Positions 1 through 7,971 of a DNA stretch of 64,000 nt are shown here, piece by piece. This DNA comes from Nannocystis sp. (GTDB lineage: Bacteria > Myxococcota_A > Polyangia > Nannocystales > Nannocystaceae): assembly GCF_016714285.1 (NCBI RefSeq), contig NZ_JADJNN010000005.1, positions 1 through 64,000 of the forward strand. Reading direction: 5' to 3'. The notes beneath the pieces are model-generated. The model saw only the letters and a list, made by a program, of their open reading frames with translations. It was not told the origin of the DNA and ran no database searches. The position numbers were made by a program, and so were the translations under genes. Numbering within the stretch: position 1 is the first letter of the stretch; each line of letters starts with the position of its first letter.

Positions 1-304
1 GGATCGCCAGGCGGATCACCGTGCCGTCGCTCTGCGGGTTCAGGCCCAGGTTCTGCGCGTTGATCGCCTTCTCGATCGGCCCGACCATGTTGCGGTCCCA
101 CGGCTTGACGACCAGCAGCCGCGCGTCGGCCACGCTGACGGTCGAGACCTGATTGAGCGGCATCATCGACCCATAGTTGTCGACCCGCACGCCGTCGAGC
201 ATCGCCGGGTTGGCCCGACCGGTGCGAACCTTGGTCAGACTCTTGCGGAGGCGGTCGATCGCCTCCTCCATGCCTTCCTTCGCGAGTTCGAGTACCTCGT
301 CCAT
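1..304 (-). CDS. frr: Ribosome recycling factor (3' part outside window)
   Basis: Ribosome recycling factor releases ribosomes from mRNA after termination, together with EF-G. The visible 101 codons give the family's N-terminal half: MDEVLELAKEGMEEAIDRLR, then SLTKVRTGRANPAMLDGVRV, a V.NYGS segment, and the conserved VKPWDRNMVGPIEKAI region. The ATG at 304 follows the pyrH stop by 22 bases, so it is the last visible gene of an rpsB-tsf-pyrH-frr operon. The gene is truncated only by the window edge; about 80 codons are missing compared with the usual 185 or so. Identification is close to certain from sequence and context. Confidence 0.96.
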   Translation of the reverse strand, partial: MDEVLELAKEGMEEAIDRLRKSLTKVRTGRANPAMLDGVRVDNYGSMMPLNQVSTVSVADARLLVVKPWDRNMVGPIEKAINAQNLGLNPQSDGTVIRLAI

Positions 305-326
305 CGTCGTTCGCTCCTTGTCTCTC

Positions 327-1076
327 TCAGGTCTGGCCCGCGAGGACGCTCTCGCCGTCGGGGCAGACGAGTGTACCAATCTCCTCCCCGCACACCACCC
401 GGCGGATGTTGTTCCGCTCGAGCATGTTGAATACGAGGATCGGCAGATTGTTCTCCTTGCACAGCGAGATCGCGGTGCTGTCCATGACGTTCAGGCCGCG
501 CGACAGCACGTCTAGGTAGGTGAGCCGACTGTAGCGCACCGCCCCCGCATGCTTGTGCGGGTCCATATCGTAGACCCCGTCGACCTTGGTCGCCTTGAGC
601 AGCACCTCGGCGTGGATCTCCATCGCCCGCAGCGCCGCCGCGGTGTCCGTCGTGAAGTACGGGTTGCCGGTCCCGGCCCCGAAGATCACCACCCGACCCT
701 TCTCCAGGTGCCGCTCGGCCCGGCGCCGAATGTACGGCTCCGCGACCTCCTTCATCTCGATCGCCGACAGCACGCGCGTGTGCACGCCGCGCTGCTCGAG
801 CGCGTCCTGCAGCGCCAGCGAGTTCATCACCGTCGCCAGCATCCCCATGTAGTCGGCGCTCGCGCGGTCCATGCCCGAGGCCGCCGCGCTCAGCCCACGG
901 AAGATGTTGCCGCCGCCGATCACGACCGCGACCTCGACCCGCAGCGCCACGAGATCCTCGATCTCCTCGGCGATCGTTCGCATCACCTCGGCGTCGATGC
1001 CATAGCCCTGGGCGCCCTGCAGCGCCTCACCGGACAGCTTGAGGAGGATCCTCTTGTAACGCGGCGCTGCTTCCAT
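327..1076 (-). CDS. pyrH: UMP kinase
   Basis: UMP kinase makes UDP from UMP and ATP for pyrimidine nucleotide synthesis in the cytoplasm. The 249-residue protein has the amino-acid-kinase fold signatures of bacterial PyrH: KRILLKLSGEALQG near the N-terminus, VVIGGGNIFRG, and GTGNPYFTTDTAA for nucleotide binding. I start it at the ATG at 1076, preceded by GGAAGG about 10 bases upstream, rather than at an in-frame upstream codon that would add eight atypical residues. It lies between tsf and frr, the standard order. A hairpin in the 94-base gap after tsf may modulate read-through. Confidence 0.96.
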   Translation of the reverse strand: MEAAPRYKRILLKLSGEALQGAQGYGIDAEVMRTIAEEIEDLVALRVEVAVVIGGGNIFRGLSAAASGMDRASADYMGMLATVMNSLALQDALEQRGVHTRVLSAIEMKEVAEPYIRRRAERHLEKGRVVIFGAGTGNPYFTTDTAAALRAMEIHAEVLLKATKVDGVYDMDPHKHAGAVRYSRLTYLDVLSRGLNVMDSTAISLCKENNLPILVFNMLERNNIRRVVCGEEIGTLVCPDGESVLAGQT

Positions 1077-1136
1077 GCCAAAGCACCTTCCCGACCCCAC
1101 GGCCGGACACTCGATCTTCCGCTGCGAGCAACGAAG

Positions 1137-1161
1137 AGGGCGAGGTGCTGTCCCTCGCCCT
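1137..1161 (-). terminator. Hairpin in the tsf-pyrH gap
   Basis: AGGGCGAGG (1137-1145) pairs perfectly with CCTCGCCCT (1153-1161) around a 7-base loop. It is a 9-bp GC-rich stem just downstream of tsf on the minus strand. There is no U-tract, so it could attenuate transcription or protect a processed 3' end rather than fully terminate; pyrH would otherwise be read from the same transcript. Confidence 0.45.
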
Positions 1162-1170
1162 TGCGCCCTC

Positions 1171-1836
1171 TCAGGCCTTCGCGGCCGCGACTTGCGCGGC
1201 CACCTCGGCGGCGAAGTCCTCGCTCTTCTTCTCGAGGCCCTCGCCCAGCTCGTAGCGGACGAAGCGGCGGATCTTGATGTTCTCGCCCAGCTTGGCCACG
1301 ATCTCCATCTGGAGCTGCTCGATCGTCTTCTTGTCGTCTTTGACGAACTTCTGCTCGAGCAGCACGTTCTCCGCGTAGAACTTGGCGATCTGCCCGTCGA
1401 CGATCTTGTCGACCATCTTCTCCGGCTTGCCCTCGGCCAGGGCCTTCTCGCGCAGCAGCACCCGCTCGGACTCCACCTTCGCGGTGTCCATCTCCTCGCG
1501 GCGGACCGCCGCCGGGTTCATCGCCGCGATCTGCATCGCCACGTCGGCCGTGAACTGCTTGAAGTCCGGCGTCTGCGCGACGAAGTCCGTCTCGCAGTTG
1601 ACCTCGAGCAGCACGCCCACCCGGTTGTTGCTGTGGATGTAGGCCGTGATCACGCCCTCGGTGGCCACGCGACCCGCCTTCTTGGCGGCGGCGGCGAGGC
1701 CCTTCTTGCGCAGGTACTCGACCGCCTTGTCCTGGTCGCCGTCGGTCTCGACGAGCGCCTTCTTGCAGTCCATGAGGCCCGCGGCGGTGCGCTCGCGGAG
1801 CTCCTTGATCATTGCGGGGGTGACGGTGACGGACAT
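1171..1836 (-). CDS. tsf: Elongation factor Ts
   Basis: EF-Ts is the GDP/GTP exchange factor for EF-Tu. The 221-residue product shows the N-terminal UBA-like helix pair and core: VTPAMIKELRERTAAGLMDC followed by KKAL, a GLAAAAKKAGRVATEG segment and the CETDFVAQTPDFKQFT EF-Tu contact region. The length suits the shorter EF-Ts type; the E. coli protein is near 283 residues. The ATG at 1836 is only 4 bases after the rpsB stop, so the two are translated from one message and probably coupled. Confidence 0.96.
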   Translation of the reverse strand: MSVTVTPAMIKELRERTAAGLMDCKKALVETDGDQDKAVEYLRKKGLAAAAKKAGRVATEGVITAYIHSNNRVGVLLEVNCETDFVAQTPDFKQFTADVAMQIAAMNPAAVRREEMDTAKVESERVLLREKALAEGKPEKMVDKIVDGQIAKFYAENVLLEQKFVKDDKKTIEQLQMEIVAKLGENIKIRRFVRYELGEGLEKKSEDFAAEVAAQVAAAKA

Positions 1837-1840
1837 GATC

Positions 1841-2767
1841 TTAGTTCTCCGAATCGTAGGCCGGGACCACGTCCTCTTCGGGCGTGGCGGCGGCCTCGGG
1901 CTGCGGCAGCTGGGTGCGACGCGAGACGATCTCGACGCGCGGGCCGTCGCCGCCGGTGGTCACGCGGATCGGCTCGGGGTCGCGGCCCTCGCCCGGGTCG
2001 TTGACCGCGCGGGACTTGCCGAGCTTGGTGCCCTCGACGCACGCGTCGCCGATGCGGGCGCAGAACAGCTTGATCGCCCGGATCGCGTCATCGTTGCCGG
2101 GGATCACGTACTGGATGAGCCGCGGGTCGGCGTTGGTGTCGGCCACCGCCACCACCGGCACGCCGAGGCGGTTCGCCTCGACCACCGCGATGTGCTCCTT
2201 CACCGGGTCGATCACGAAGACCGCCCCCGGGAGCTTCGGCATGTCCTTGATGCCGCCGAGGTTGCGCTCGAGCTTGCCGCGCTTGCGCTCGAGCATCAGC
2301 GCCTCCTTCTTGGTGATCTGCTCGTAGGTGCCGTCCTGGCTCATCCGCTCGATGCCACGCAGCTTGTCCACCGACTGCCGCACGGTCGTCCAGTTGGTCA
2401 GCGTGCCGCCGAGCCAGCGGCTGCACACGTAGTACTGACCGGCGCGCTGGGCCTCGAGCGCCATCACGTCGGCGGCCTGCTTCTTGGTGCCGACGAACAG
2501 CACCGGCTTGCCCTCCGCCGTGCACTGGCGGATGAACGCGTAGGCCCGGCGGAACATCACCGCGGTCTGCTGCAGGTCAATGATGTGGATGCCGTTGCGC
2601 GCGCCGTAGATGTACGGCTTCATTCGCGGGTTCCAGCGCTCGGTGCGGTGACCGAAGTGGACGCCAGCCTCGAGCAGCTGACGGACGGTGATGACGCGCT
2701 GGCCGTCGCTCATTTCGAGCTGGGTGTGCAGCTCGGGCGACGAGATTTCTTGAGCTTGAGTGGACAT
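1841..2767 (-). CDS. rpsB: 30S ribosomal protein S2
   Basis: S2 is a late-assembling protein of the small ribosomal subunit. Family blocks are clear: ITVRQLLEAGVHFGHRTERW, NPRMKPYIYGARNGIHIIDL, LFVGTKKQA, and RWLGGTLTNW. The start at 2767 gives 308 residues; longer in-frame starts upstream read low-complexity sequence and are rejected. E. coli S2 has 241 residues. The excess is a C-terminal tail of about 60 residues rich in Pro, Glu and Asp, plus roughly 20 residues at the N-terminus. First gene of the operon; the 130-base stretch before it could host S2 autoregulation, which is known in other bacteria but not shown here. Confidence 0.96.
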   Translation of the reverse strand: MSTQAQEISSPELHTQLEMSDGQRVITVRQLLEAGVHFGHRTERWNPRMKPYIYGARNGIHIIDLQQTAVMFRRAYAFIRQCTAEGKPVLFVGTKKQAADVMALEAQRAGQYYVCSRWLGGTLTNWTTVRQSVDKLRGIERMSQDGTYEQITKKEALMLERKRGKLERNLGGIKDMPKLPGAVFVIDPVKEHIAVVEANRLGVPVVAVADTNADPRLIQYVIPGNDDAIRAIKLFCARIGDACVEGTKLGKSRAVNDPGEGRDPEPIRVTTGGDGPRVEIVSRRTQLPQPEAAATPEEDVVPAYDSEN

Positions 2768-2899
2768 CGGACTGTTCGGACCTTTCGGCGTTGTTGCCTC
2801 TGCCCTCTTCACTGGGTCTCGCTCCACCGTGCGGTCAACGACCGCGAGGTGACGCCACGGGACCCTCCAAGGGCATGTGGATTTGAGTTCGGGCGGGCC

Positions 2900-2928
2900 C
2901 TGTAACACGCTCCCCGCCGCCCCTGCAA
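2900..2928 (-). promoter_or_regulatory. Candidate rpsB operon promoter
   Basis: On the minus strand a TTGCAG (2923-2928) and a TTACAG (2900-2905) are separated by exactly 17 bases, a housekeeping-sigma layout. Transcription would start near 2893 and leave a leader of about 125 bases before rpsB. The rest of the 2768-3093 gap shows no gene. Confidence 0.4.
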
Positions 2929-3075
2929 GGCGAGAGCCGCCACGCGTGAGCCTGCTCCGATCGGCCGACAGGCTCCCGTGCCACCAGGGTCCACTCCGGG
3001 CGGGTCCAAGGCCCGTGCGCATCCTCGCACATGTCGCGCGCCCCCGCCGCGTCCCCGACGGGCGCAGGCCGCTGC

Positions 3076-3081
3076 TATAAG
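3076..3081 (+). promoter_or_regulatory. Start-proximal -10 box, TATAAG
   Basis: TATAAG lies 12 bases before the ATG at 3094. An mRNA starting about 7 bases downstream would have almost no leader. No clear -35 is visible. Confidence 0.45.
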
Positions 3082-3093
3082 CCACCGGTACCC

Positions 3094-3963
3094 ATGCGTC
3101 GCAGCCTCTTCATCGCCGCCTTTGTCGCCGGAGTCGTCGGTGGCTGCTACCTGCGACCGGCGCCAGCACCTGGCTTCCGCTACTCCTGCGAGACCGACGA
3201 CGACTGCCTCGCCCTCGACTGCGACGGCAAGGCGATCTCACTCGCCGACGCCGCCACCCTGATCGAGGGCTGCGACTCCGTCGAGGTCAAGAGCGACCCC
3301 TCGCTCGGCGTCGGCTACCGCCAAACCTGCCGCGCCAACCTCTGCGAGTACACCTGCGACCTCCTCACCTTCAAGACCGACTGCCCCTCCACCGAGGGCT
3401 TCGCGTTCTGCTTCAACGGCGCCTGCGCCAACCTCTGCGGCACTGACGACTACACCAAGTACAAGGGCTACGAGTCCAACGACGACTTCTGCACCGACCC
3501 GCAGACCTGCGTCCCCCTCAACGCCGAGAACGGCATCGACCCCACCATCTTCGACTCCCTCGGCGGCGGCGGCAGCCTCAACAACCTCGCCGACGGCGCC
3601 GGCTTCTGCGGCCAGCGCTGCGACGCCAAGGACGCCCCGCCCTGCCCCGCCGGCCAGTACTGCAGCGGCGCCCTCTGCCTGCCCGGCTGCGACAACCCCG
3701 AGGCCACCCCCTGCGCCGACGGCAGCATCTGCATCGCCCTCGCCGGCTACTCGAGCTGCCTCGTCCAGTGCGACCCCAACACCCCGGACAGCTGCGGCGT
3801 CGGCCAGGTCTGCGTGCCCGGCTTCGACGTGTGCCAGCCGACCTGCCTCGGTGAGGGCGCAGTCGACTGCGCCGACAGCTTCGAATGCGACGCCAACCTC
3901 AAGATCTGCGTGCCCATCAGCATCGACACCGACTCCGGCGGCAGCTCGAGCGGGACCACCTGA
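3094..3963 (+). CDS. Cysteine-rich lipoprotein
   Basis: A predicted outer-surface lipoprotein of unknown function. The N-terminus MRRSLFIAAFVAGVVGGCYL is a textbook lipoprotein signal with lipobox VGGC (Cys18). The mature part has many Cys in short spaced pairs, such as CETDDDCLALDC, CRANLCEYTC and CPAGQYCSGALC. This EGF-like or Dickkopf-like spacing is common in secreted myxobacterial proteins and probably forms disulfides. It ends in a Ser/Gly tail. The start is the ATG that gives the signal peptide; 21 upstream codons in frame do not. It is followed after 10 bases by another envelope gene, so the two may be co-transcribed. Confidence 0.82.
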   Translation: MRRSLFIAAFVAGVVGGCYLRPAPAPGFRYSCETDDDCLALDCDGKAISLADAATLIEGCDSVEVKSDPSLGVGYRQTCRANLCEYTCDLLTFKTDCPSTEGFAFCFNGACANLCGTDDYTKYKGYESNDDFCTDPQTCVPLNAENGIDPTIFDSLGGGGSLNNLADGAGFCGQRCDAKDAPPCPAGQYCSGALCLPGCDNPEATPCADGSICIALAGYSSCLVQCDPNTPDSCGVGQVCVPGFDVCQPTCLGEGAVDCADSFECDANLKICVPISIDTDSGGSSSGTT

Positions 3964-3973
3964 ACAAGGGCCC

Positions 3974-4555
3974 ATGCACCCGCGCACCCCCACCTCCACC
4001 TCGGCCCTGGCCGCCCTGCTCTCGCTCACCTGCGCCTGCGCGAGCCTCCAGCCCGCCGCCCAGATCCACATCGACCCGCGCCTCAACATCGGCAACATGA
4101 GCGAGCGCAACGGCTTCGAGCTGCGCACCGCCGCGGCACTGGCCGCCCGCGCCAGCGCCAGCTCCACCACCCCCAACGCTGGCCCCAACGCTGGCCCCGA
4201 CGCCGCGCCGAGCAGCCGCCGCCCCGTCACGCCGATCCTCTTCTGGCTCGGCATCGGCCTCGCCGCCGTCGGCGGCGTCGGCACCATCGGCACCGCCTCC
4301 GCCGGCTTCGCCACCCAGCGCCAGATCTCCAACGGCTACCGCGACGGCGCCAACGTCAGCGACATCCACGACCTCGAGGATCGCGGCGACAAGCTCAACA
4401 AGGCCAGCATCGCCGGCGCCGCGATCGCGGTGATCGGCGCCGTCCTCGCCCTTACCAGCTACGGCGTCGACTACACCCGCTGCGGCCCGCTCGCCCCCAA
4501 GCGCCGCCGCGCCAACGCCCCCCCGGGCCGCTGCGCCGACGCCGACGACAAGTAA
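3974..4555 (+). CDS. Small envelope protein with two membrane helices
   Basis: A 193-residue protein of unknown function. It begins with a hydrophobic, Cys-containing segment (SALAALLSLTCACAS) that may be a signal or lipoprotein peptide, though the lipobox is not standard. A low-complexity Ala/Ser/Pro stretch follows, then two C-terminal hydrophobic helices, TPILFWLGIGLAAVGGVGTI and SIAGAAIAVIGAVLALTSYG, separated by about 40 polar residues, and a basic tail. Two late helices behind a disordered region are common in uncharacterised myxobacterial membrane proteins. It starts 10 bases after the preceding stop. Confidence 0.7.
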   Translation: MHPRTPTSTSALAALLSLTCACASLQPAAQIHIDPRLNIGNMSERNGFELRTAAALAARASASSTTPNAGPNAGPDAAPSSRRPVTPILFWLGIGLAAVGGVGTIGTASAGFATQRQISNGYRDGANVSDIHDLEDRGDKLNKASIAGAAIAVIGAVLALTSYGVDYTRCGPLAPKRRRANAPPGRCADADDK

Positions 4556-4568
4556 CACCGGCGCCGCC

Positions 4569-6563
4569 ATGGACCCGGCCAGCCCCGCGCCGCACCTGTC
4601 CCCCGGGACAGCCGAGTCCCCGACCCCCGCGCCCGCCGACCCCCTGCGCCCGGGCGTCGTCCTCGCCGCCCTGCTCACCTTGATCGGCCTGGTCCTGCTC
4701 CCGCAGCTCGGCTTCGGCCTGGTCTACGACGACGGCTGGACCCTCGTCACCAACGGCTTCCTCCGCGTCCCGACCGAGCTCGGCGCGCTGTTCTCCCCCG
4801 AGGCCGTCACCCGCAACATCCCCGACGCCTTCCGCCCCGGCCTGGTGCTGTTCGACGTCCTCAGCTACCAGCTCCTCGGCCTCGACCCGCGCTGGCACCA
4901 CGCCGTCTCGATCGCCCTCCACCTCGGCGTCTGCGCCGCCCTGGCCGCCTGGCTGCGCCGCCTCGGCGCCCCCCTGATCCTGTGGGCCGGCACCATGACC
5001 CTGTTCGGCCTGCTGGCGATCCACGCCGAGGCGATCGCCGTCGTGTCCTTCCGCGAAGATCTGCTCGCCGCCCTCCTCGGCCTGCTCGCCTGCACCGTCG
5101 CCAGCGCCGCCGTCCGCTCGCGGCGCGCCTGGCCCCTCGCCCCGCTCGCCGCCCTCCTGTCCCTCGGGGCATGTGCGATGAAACAGTCGGCCGCCGCCCT
5201 GCCCCTGCTGTGGCTGCTCGCCGAGGCCCTCGCACCCTGGCAAACCCGCCGCCCCTGGCCCCGCCTGTTCGGCCTCGCGGGCGCCCTCCTGCTCGGCGCC
5301 GCCGCCCTCACGGCCTTCACATTCTGGCTCTACGGCGGCCTCAGCCCCTACGGCCTCGACAACCCCCGCCTGTTCGTCACCCGCACCGGCCTCGCCCCGG
5401 TGCTGGCCATGTCGACCCAGATCCACCTCGGCTACCTGCAGCAGATCGTCCTGCCCTTCGGCCTGTCCCCCGAATACGTCGACAGCGGCGCCCGTTGGGA
5501 CGAGCCCGCCACCCTGCTCGCCAGCGCGGCACTCCTCTCGCTGCTCCTCTACGGCCTCGCCCGCGCCCGCGCCCGACCCCTGGCCTGCCTGGCGATCGTC
5601 GGCGCCTTCATCCTCGCCCTGCCGACCAGCAACCTCGCCCCCATGCCCAACATGCGGGCCGACCGCTTCATGTACCTGCCGAGCCTGCCCGTGTGCCTCG
5701 GCCTCGCCACCCTCACCCTCGCCGCCGGCCGCCGCCTCGCCACCTCCCTCGCCCGCCCCACCCTCCTCCTCGCCCCCCTCGCCGCCCTCGCGATCCTCCA
5801 GGGCGCCGTGCTCGCGGGCACCGCCTTCAACTACCGCAGCAACGGCCAGCTGTGGGCCGTCGCCCGCGCCCTCGCCCCCGGCTCCGCCCGCGCCCAGGCC
5901 AGCACCGGCGAGCTCCTCATCGCCAGCCAGAACACCACCACCGACAAGACCCGCCGCGCCACGGTCCTGGCCCGCGCCGAGGCCCACTGCATCCACGCCG
6001 AACGCCTTGACCCCCACTACGAGCTGCCGCAGCTGTGCTTCGCCCGCCTCGCCGCCGCCCGCCAGGACTGGCGCGAGGCCAGACGCCGTTTCGCCGCCGC
6101 CCTGGCCGACAGCCCCGACCGCAACGCCCGCATCCTCGCCGGCCTCGCCCAGACCAGCCTCGACCTCCCCAACCACAGTGAGGACGAACGCCGTCAGCTC
6201 GCCCTCGCCGCCCTCGAACGCGGCCTCCACGAATACCCCTACTCGCCGGAGCTCCACGACGTCGCCGGACAGATCTTCCATCGCCTCGGCGATCCACGAC
6301 AGGCCCTCGAACATTACCGACGTGCCCTGACCCTCGCCCCCGAACGCGGCGAACCATTGCTCGCAGAGCTCGCCCTGCTCCTCGACCTGGGACTACCCGT
6401 GGCCGCGAAACACCTGCTCGCCGCACACCCGCAAACCTGGCTGGCCGCCGACCCCATCGATCGGACCGCGCTCATAGCGCGACAGCGCGACGCCTTGCAG
6501 CTGTTCGCGCCAACCATGATACTGTCCGCAGACCTCGTCGGAGTTTTCCCGGATGAACCGTAA
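4569..6563 (+). CDS. TMTC-like GT-C glycosyltransferase with C-terminal TPRs
   Basis: A 664-residue polytopic membrane protein. Residues 30-440 hold about ten hydrophobic helices with GT-C features: an Asp-Asp pair after the first helix (GFGLVYDDGWTL) and a late NMRADRFMYLPSLPV block. That block closely resembles the ADRYMYLPS signature of TMTC/DUF1736 O-mannosyltransferases. Residues 450-640 form a soluble tail with TPR-type helices (DPRQALEHYRRALTLAPERG). By family it would transfer a sugar from a lipid carrier to exported protein; donor and acceptor are unknown. The N-terminus reads through one copy of the dispersed palindrome (encoding HLSPGTAES). Its stop overlaps the next small gene. 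Confidence 0.78.
   Translation: MDPASPAPHLSPGTAESPTPAPADPLRPGVVLAALLTLIGLVLLPQLGFGLVYDDGWTLVTNGFLRVPTELGALFSPEAVTRNIPDAFRPGLVLFDVLSYQLLGLDPRWHHAVSIALHLGVCAALAAWLRRLGAPLILWAGTMTLFGLLAIHAEAIAVVSFREDLLAALLGLLACTVASAAVRSRRAWPLAPLAALLSLGACAMKQSAAALPLLWLLAEALAPWQTRRPWPRLFGLAGALLLGAAALTAFTFWLYGGLSPYGLDNPRLFVTRTGLAPVLAMSTQIHLGYLQQIVLPFGLSPEYVDSGARWDEPATLLASAALLSLLLYGLARARARPLACLAIVGAFILALPTSNLAPMPNMRADRFMYLPSLPVCLGLATLTLAAGRRLATSLARPTLLLAPLAALAILQGAVLAGTAFNYRSNGQLWAVARALAPGSARAQASTGELLIASQNTTTDKTRRATVLARAEAHCIHAERLDPHYELPQLCFARLAAARQDWREARRRFAAALADSPDRNARILAGLAQTSLDLPNHSEDERRQLALAALERGLHEYPYSPELHDVAGQIFHRLGDPRQALEHYRRALTLAPERGEPLLAELALLLDLGLPVAAKHLLAAHPQTWLAADPIDRTALIARQRDALQLFAPTMILSADLVGVFPDEP
4596..4611. 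repeat. Dispersed palindrome, CTGTCC-CCCG-GGACAG
   Basis: Perfect 6-bp arms around 4 bases, lying inside the first codons of the TMTC-like gene. It is one member of the window-wide (C)TGTCC-N4-GGACA(G) family. Confidence 0.8.
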
Positions 6564-6675
6564 ATTTTTCACCCTGCTGCTCCTCGCGGCGATGATGATC
6601 GCCGCCGGTAGCATGGCGTGCATCAACACCGTCACGACCATCGAGATCACCGACGAGACCGACAGCGCGACCTGA
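6553..6675 (+). CDS. 40-residue probable lipoprotein or secreted peptide
   Basis: A short gene whose ATG lies 11 bases inside the end of the TMTC-like gene, so translation is probably coupled. The product MNRKFFTLLLLAAMMIAAGS continues MACINTVTTIEITDETDSAT. It has a basic n-region, a hydrophobic core and a Cys at residue 23 after S-M-A, which is lipobox-like although Ser at -3 is not ideal. The mature part is about 18 polar residues. Its start (AAATTTTTC) is unusually AT-rich for this DNA. I do not recognise a family; the signal-like design and coupled position are the arguments that it is real. Confidence 0.6.
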   Translation: MNRKFFTLLLLAAMMIAAGSMACINTVTTIEITDETDSAT

Positions 6676-6854
6676 GTCGTCGAGCCCATCGAGCCCACTG
6701 AGCGGGCCGAACAGGCCGAACGAGTCGTCCCTCAGCGCGTCACCCACATCATAGTGGGCATCCCCGGCGACGGCCGCCAGCGCGGCATCCAGAGCGATCC
6801 GCCAGCCCGGCAGCTCCGCCCCCCGACTGGCGCTCCCCTCCGCGCGACGCTCTG

Positions 6855-6874
6855 ACCTGTCCTCCGCGACAGGT
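6855..6874. repeat. Dispersed palindrome in a convergent gap
   Basis: ACCTGTC and GACAGGT form perfect 7-bp arms around CTCCGC, between genes that converge here. The 6676-6923 gap otherwise shows nothing I can name. The hairpin could act as a bidirectional terminator. Confidence 0.65.
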
Positions 6875-6923
6875 CGCAAAGGACAGCGCCCGCGGATCAC
6901 CCGGGTGTGTCGCCGCGACCGCA

Positions 6924-7751
6924 TCACGGCACCCCCGCGAACAGCTCGGGCCCCTGCACCGCCACATACGCCCGGCGCTCCGCGAGGTCGAGGTGGCAGT
7001 GGTGAGCGCAGCCGCAGCCGTCGATCACCAGCCCCTGCGCGTGCGCGACGTTGCGGACCGCCTCGCGCAACCCGTCCGCCGCGCGGGCCGACAGCCGCCA
7101 CGAACCAGTGCTCGAGGTCGCCGCATAACGCCGCGACACCTCAAAGCCCGCCTCGACCCCCAGCGCCGCGATCAAGGTCGCCGCGGTCGCCGGCATGAGG
7201 CGACCGACGCTGAGGTGCACGTCATGAATGTCGGCCGCCGCGATGTGCCGCAGCAGCGGGTCGATCTGCCCCGGCCGATCGTGAAGGCCAGCCACCAGCG
7301 GACCCAACTGCACCGCCACCCCCACGCCGAGCCGGCGCAGGTGCTGGGCCTGCAGCAGCAGCGCGGGCGCCGCGTCAGCCTCCGGCCCGAGCAGGGCCCG
7401 CTGAATGTCCAGCTTGTGATGCGCCATCTCCAGCACGACCGTCGCCCCGTGGTCGCGGGCCGCCAGCGCCAGCGCCTTCGGCATCACCCGGGCCGTGCGG
7501 ATGATCGCCCGCCGCCCGTGCGCCGCCAGCCAGCGCAGCGCGGCCTGGGCCCAGAACGCGTCCTCGCTGCGAGCCAGGCGCAGGGTCACCGCGGTGACCG
7601 CCTCCCCGGCCGCCTCGTGCTCGCCGATCAGCGTCGCCAGGGCGAGCTCGGGGCGGCCTGGGTCGCCCGAGGCCCCGGCCCGGCTGCCCAGCAGCACGTG
7701 CAGCCCGGTGCAGGAGGAGGTCACGTTCAGGGTCTGGAATCCGGTGCTCAT
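6924..7751 (-). CDS. SPL-like radical-SAM-fold protein lacking the CX3CX2C cluster motif
   Basis: The 275-residue protein follows the strand and helix order of spore-photoproduct-lyase-like radical SAM proteins. It has VTAVTLRLARSEDAFW, then the TKS-like strand IIRTARVMPKALALAARDHG, VVLEMAHHKLDIQRALLGPE, the family's RL..L...G..V.V...P...GL.D pattern (HLRRLGVGVAVQLGPLVAGL), and a closing IAAADIHDVHLSV. The N-terminal place where the three iron-sulfur cysteines should sit (LNVTSSCTGLHVLLGSRAG) has one Cys only. A Cys/His cluster, DGCGCAHHCH, occurs near residue 245. It is either a degenerate paralogue or uses different ligands; function unknown. A near-perfect operator-like palindrome lies upstream. 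Confidence 0.6.
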   Translation of the reverse strand: MSTGFQTLNVTSSCTGLHVLLGSRAGASGDPGRPELALATLIGEHEAAGEAVTAVTLRLARSEDAFWAQAALRWLAAHGRRAIIRTARVMPKALALAARDHGATVVLEMAHHKLDIQRALLGPEADAAPALLLQAQHLRRLGVGVAVQLGPLVAGLHDRPGQIDPLLRHIAAADIHDVHLSVGRLMPATAATLIAALGVEAGFEVSRRYAATSSTGSWRLSARAADGLREAVRNVAHAQGLVIDGCGCAHHCHLDLAERRAYVAVQGPELFAGVP

Positions 7752-7772
7752 GGTCAGCTTGCTCGCCTGTTC

Positions 7773-7778
7773 AGTAAA
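7773..7778 (-). promoter_or_regulatory. Candidate -10 box, TTTACT
   Basis: TTTACT on the minus strand, 21 bases before the ATG at 7751. The palindrome at 7812-7832 would be centred about 50-55 bases upstream of the implied transcription start, a normal activator position. Confidence 0.35.
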
Positions 7779-7811
7779 CTGCCCCCCGTCCAGTCCTGAG
7801 TCAACGCCGCG

Positions 7812-7832
7812 CTTGATCTGAGCGAGATCAAG
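7812..7832. promoter_or_regulatory. Operator-like palindrome
   Basis: CTTGATCT and AGATCAAG are perfect 8-bp arms around GAGCG, in the 220-base gap between two divergent genes. The outer TTGAT/ATCAA halves recall CRP/FNR-family sites, but the spacing between them is 9 bases rather than 4, so the family is uncertain. It could serve either gene; position favours the minus-strand radical-SAM-like gene. Confidence 0.45.
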
Positions 7833-7971
7833 TGCCGTTTACACCCCTGAACACGGCGCGCGCCCCCGCCCTCCCGGCTGCCACAGATCCACGGGGCTCC
7901 CGGGTGGGCGGGCACACGCGCGAGGTTTGTCCGGGGCCCGGGCGAGTGTGTTAGAGCAGCGTCGCATTCGC

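Noticed and set aside
4452..6314. Long antisense reading frame opposite the TMTC-like gene
   Set aside because: In GC-rich DNA the strand opposite a G/C-ending codon series stays open. The product is low-complexity Gly/Ala/Glu with no family blocks, while the sense frame has clear motifs.
7812..7832. Canonical FNR/CRP site
   Set aside because: The half-site spacing is 9 bases instead of 4, so only an operator-like palindrome is claimed.
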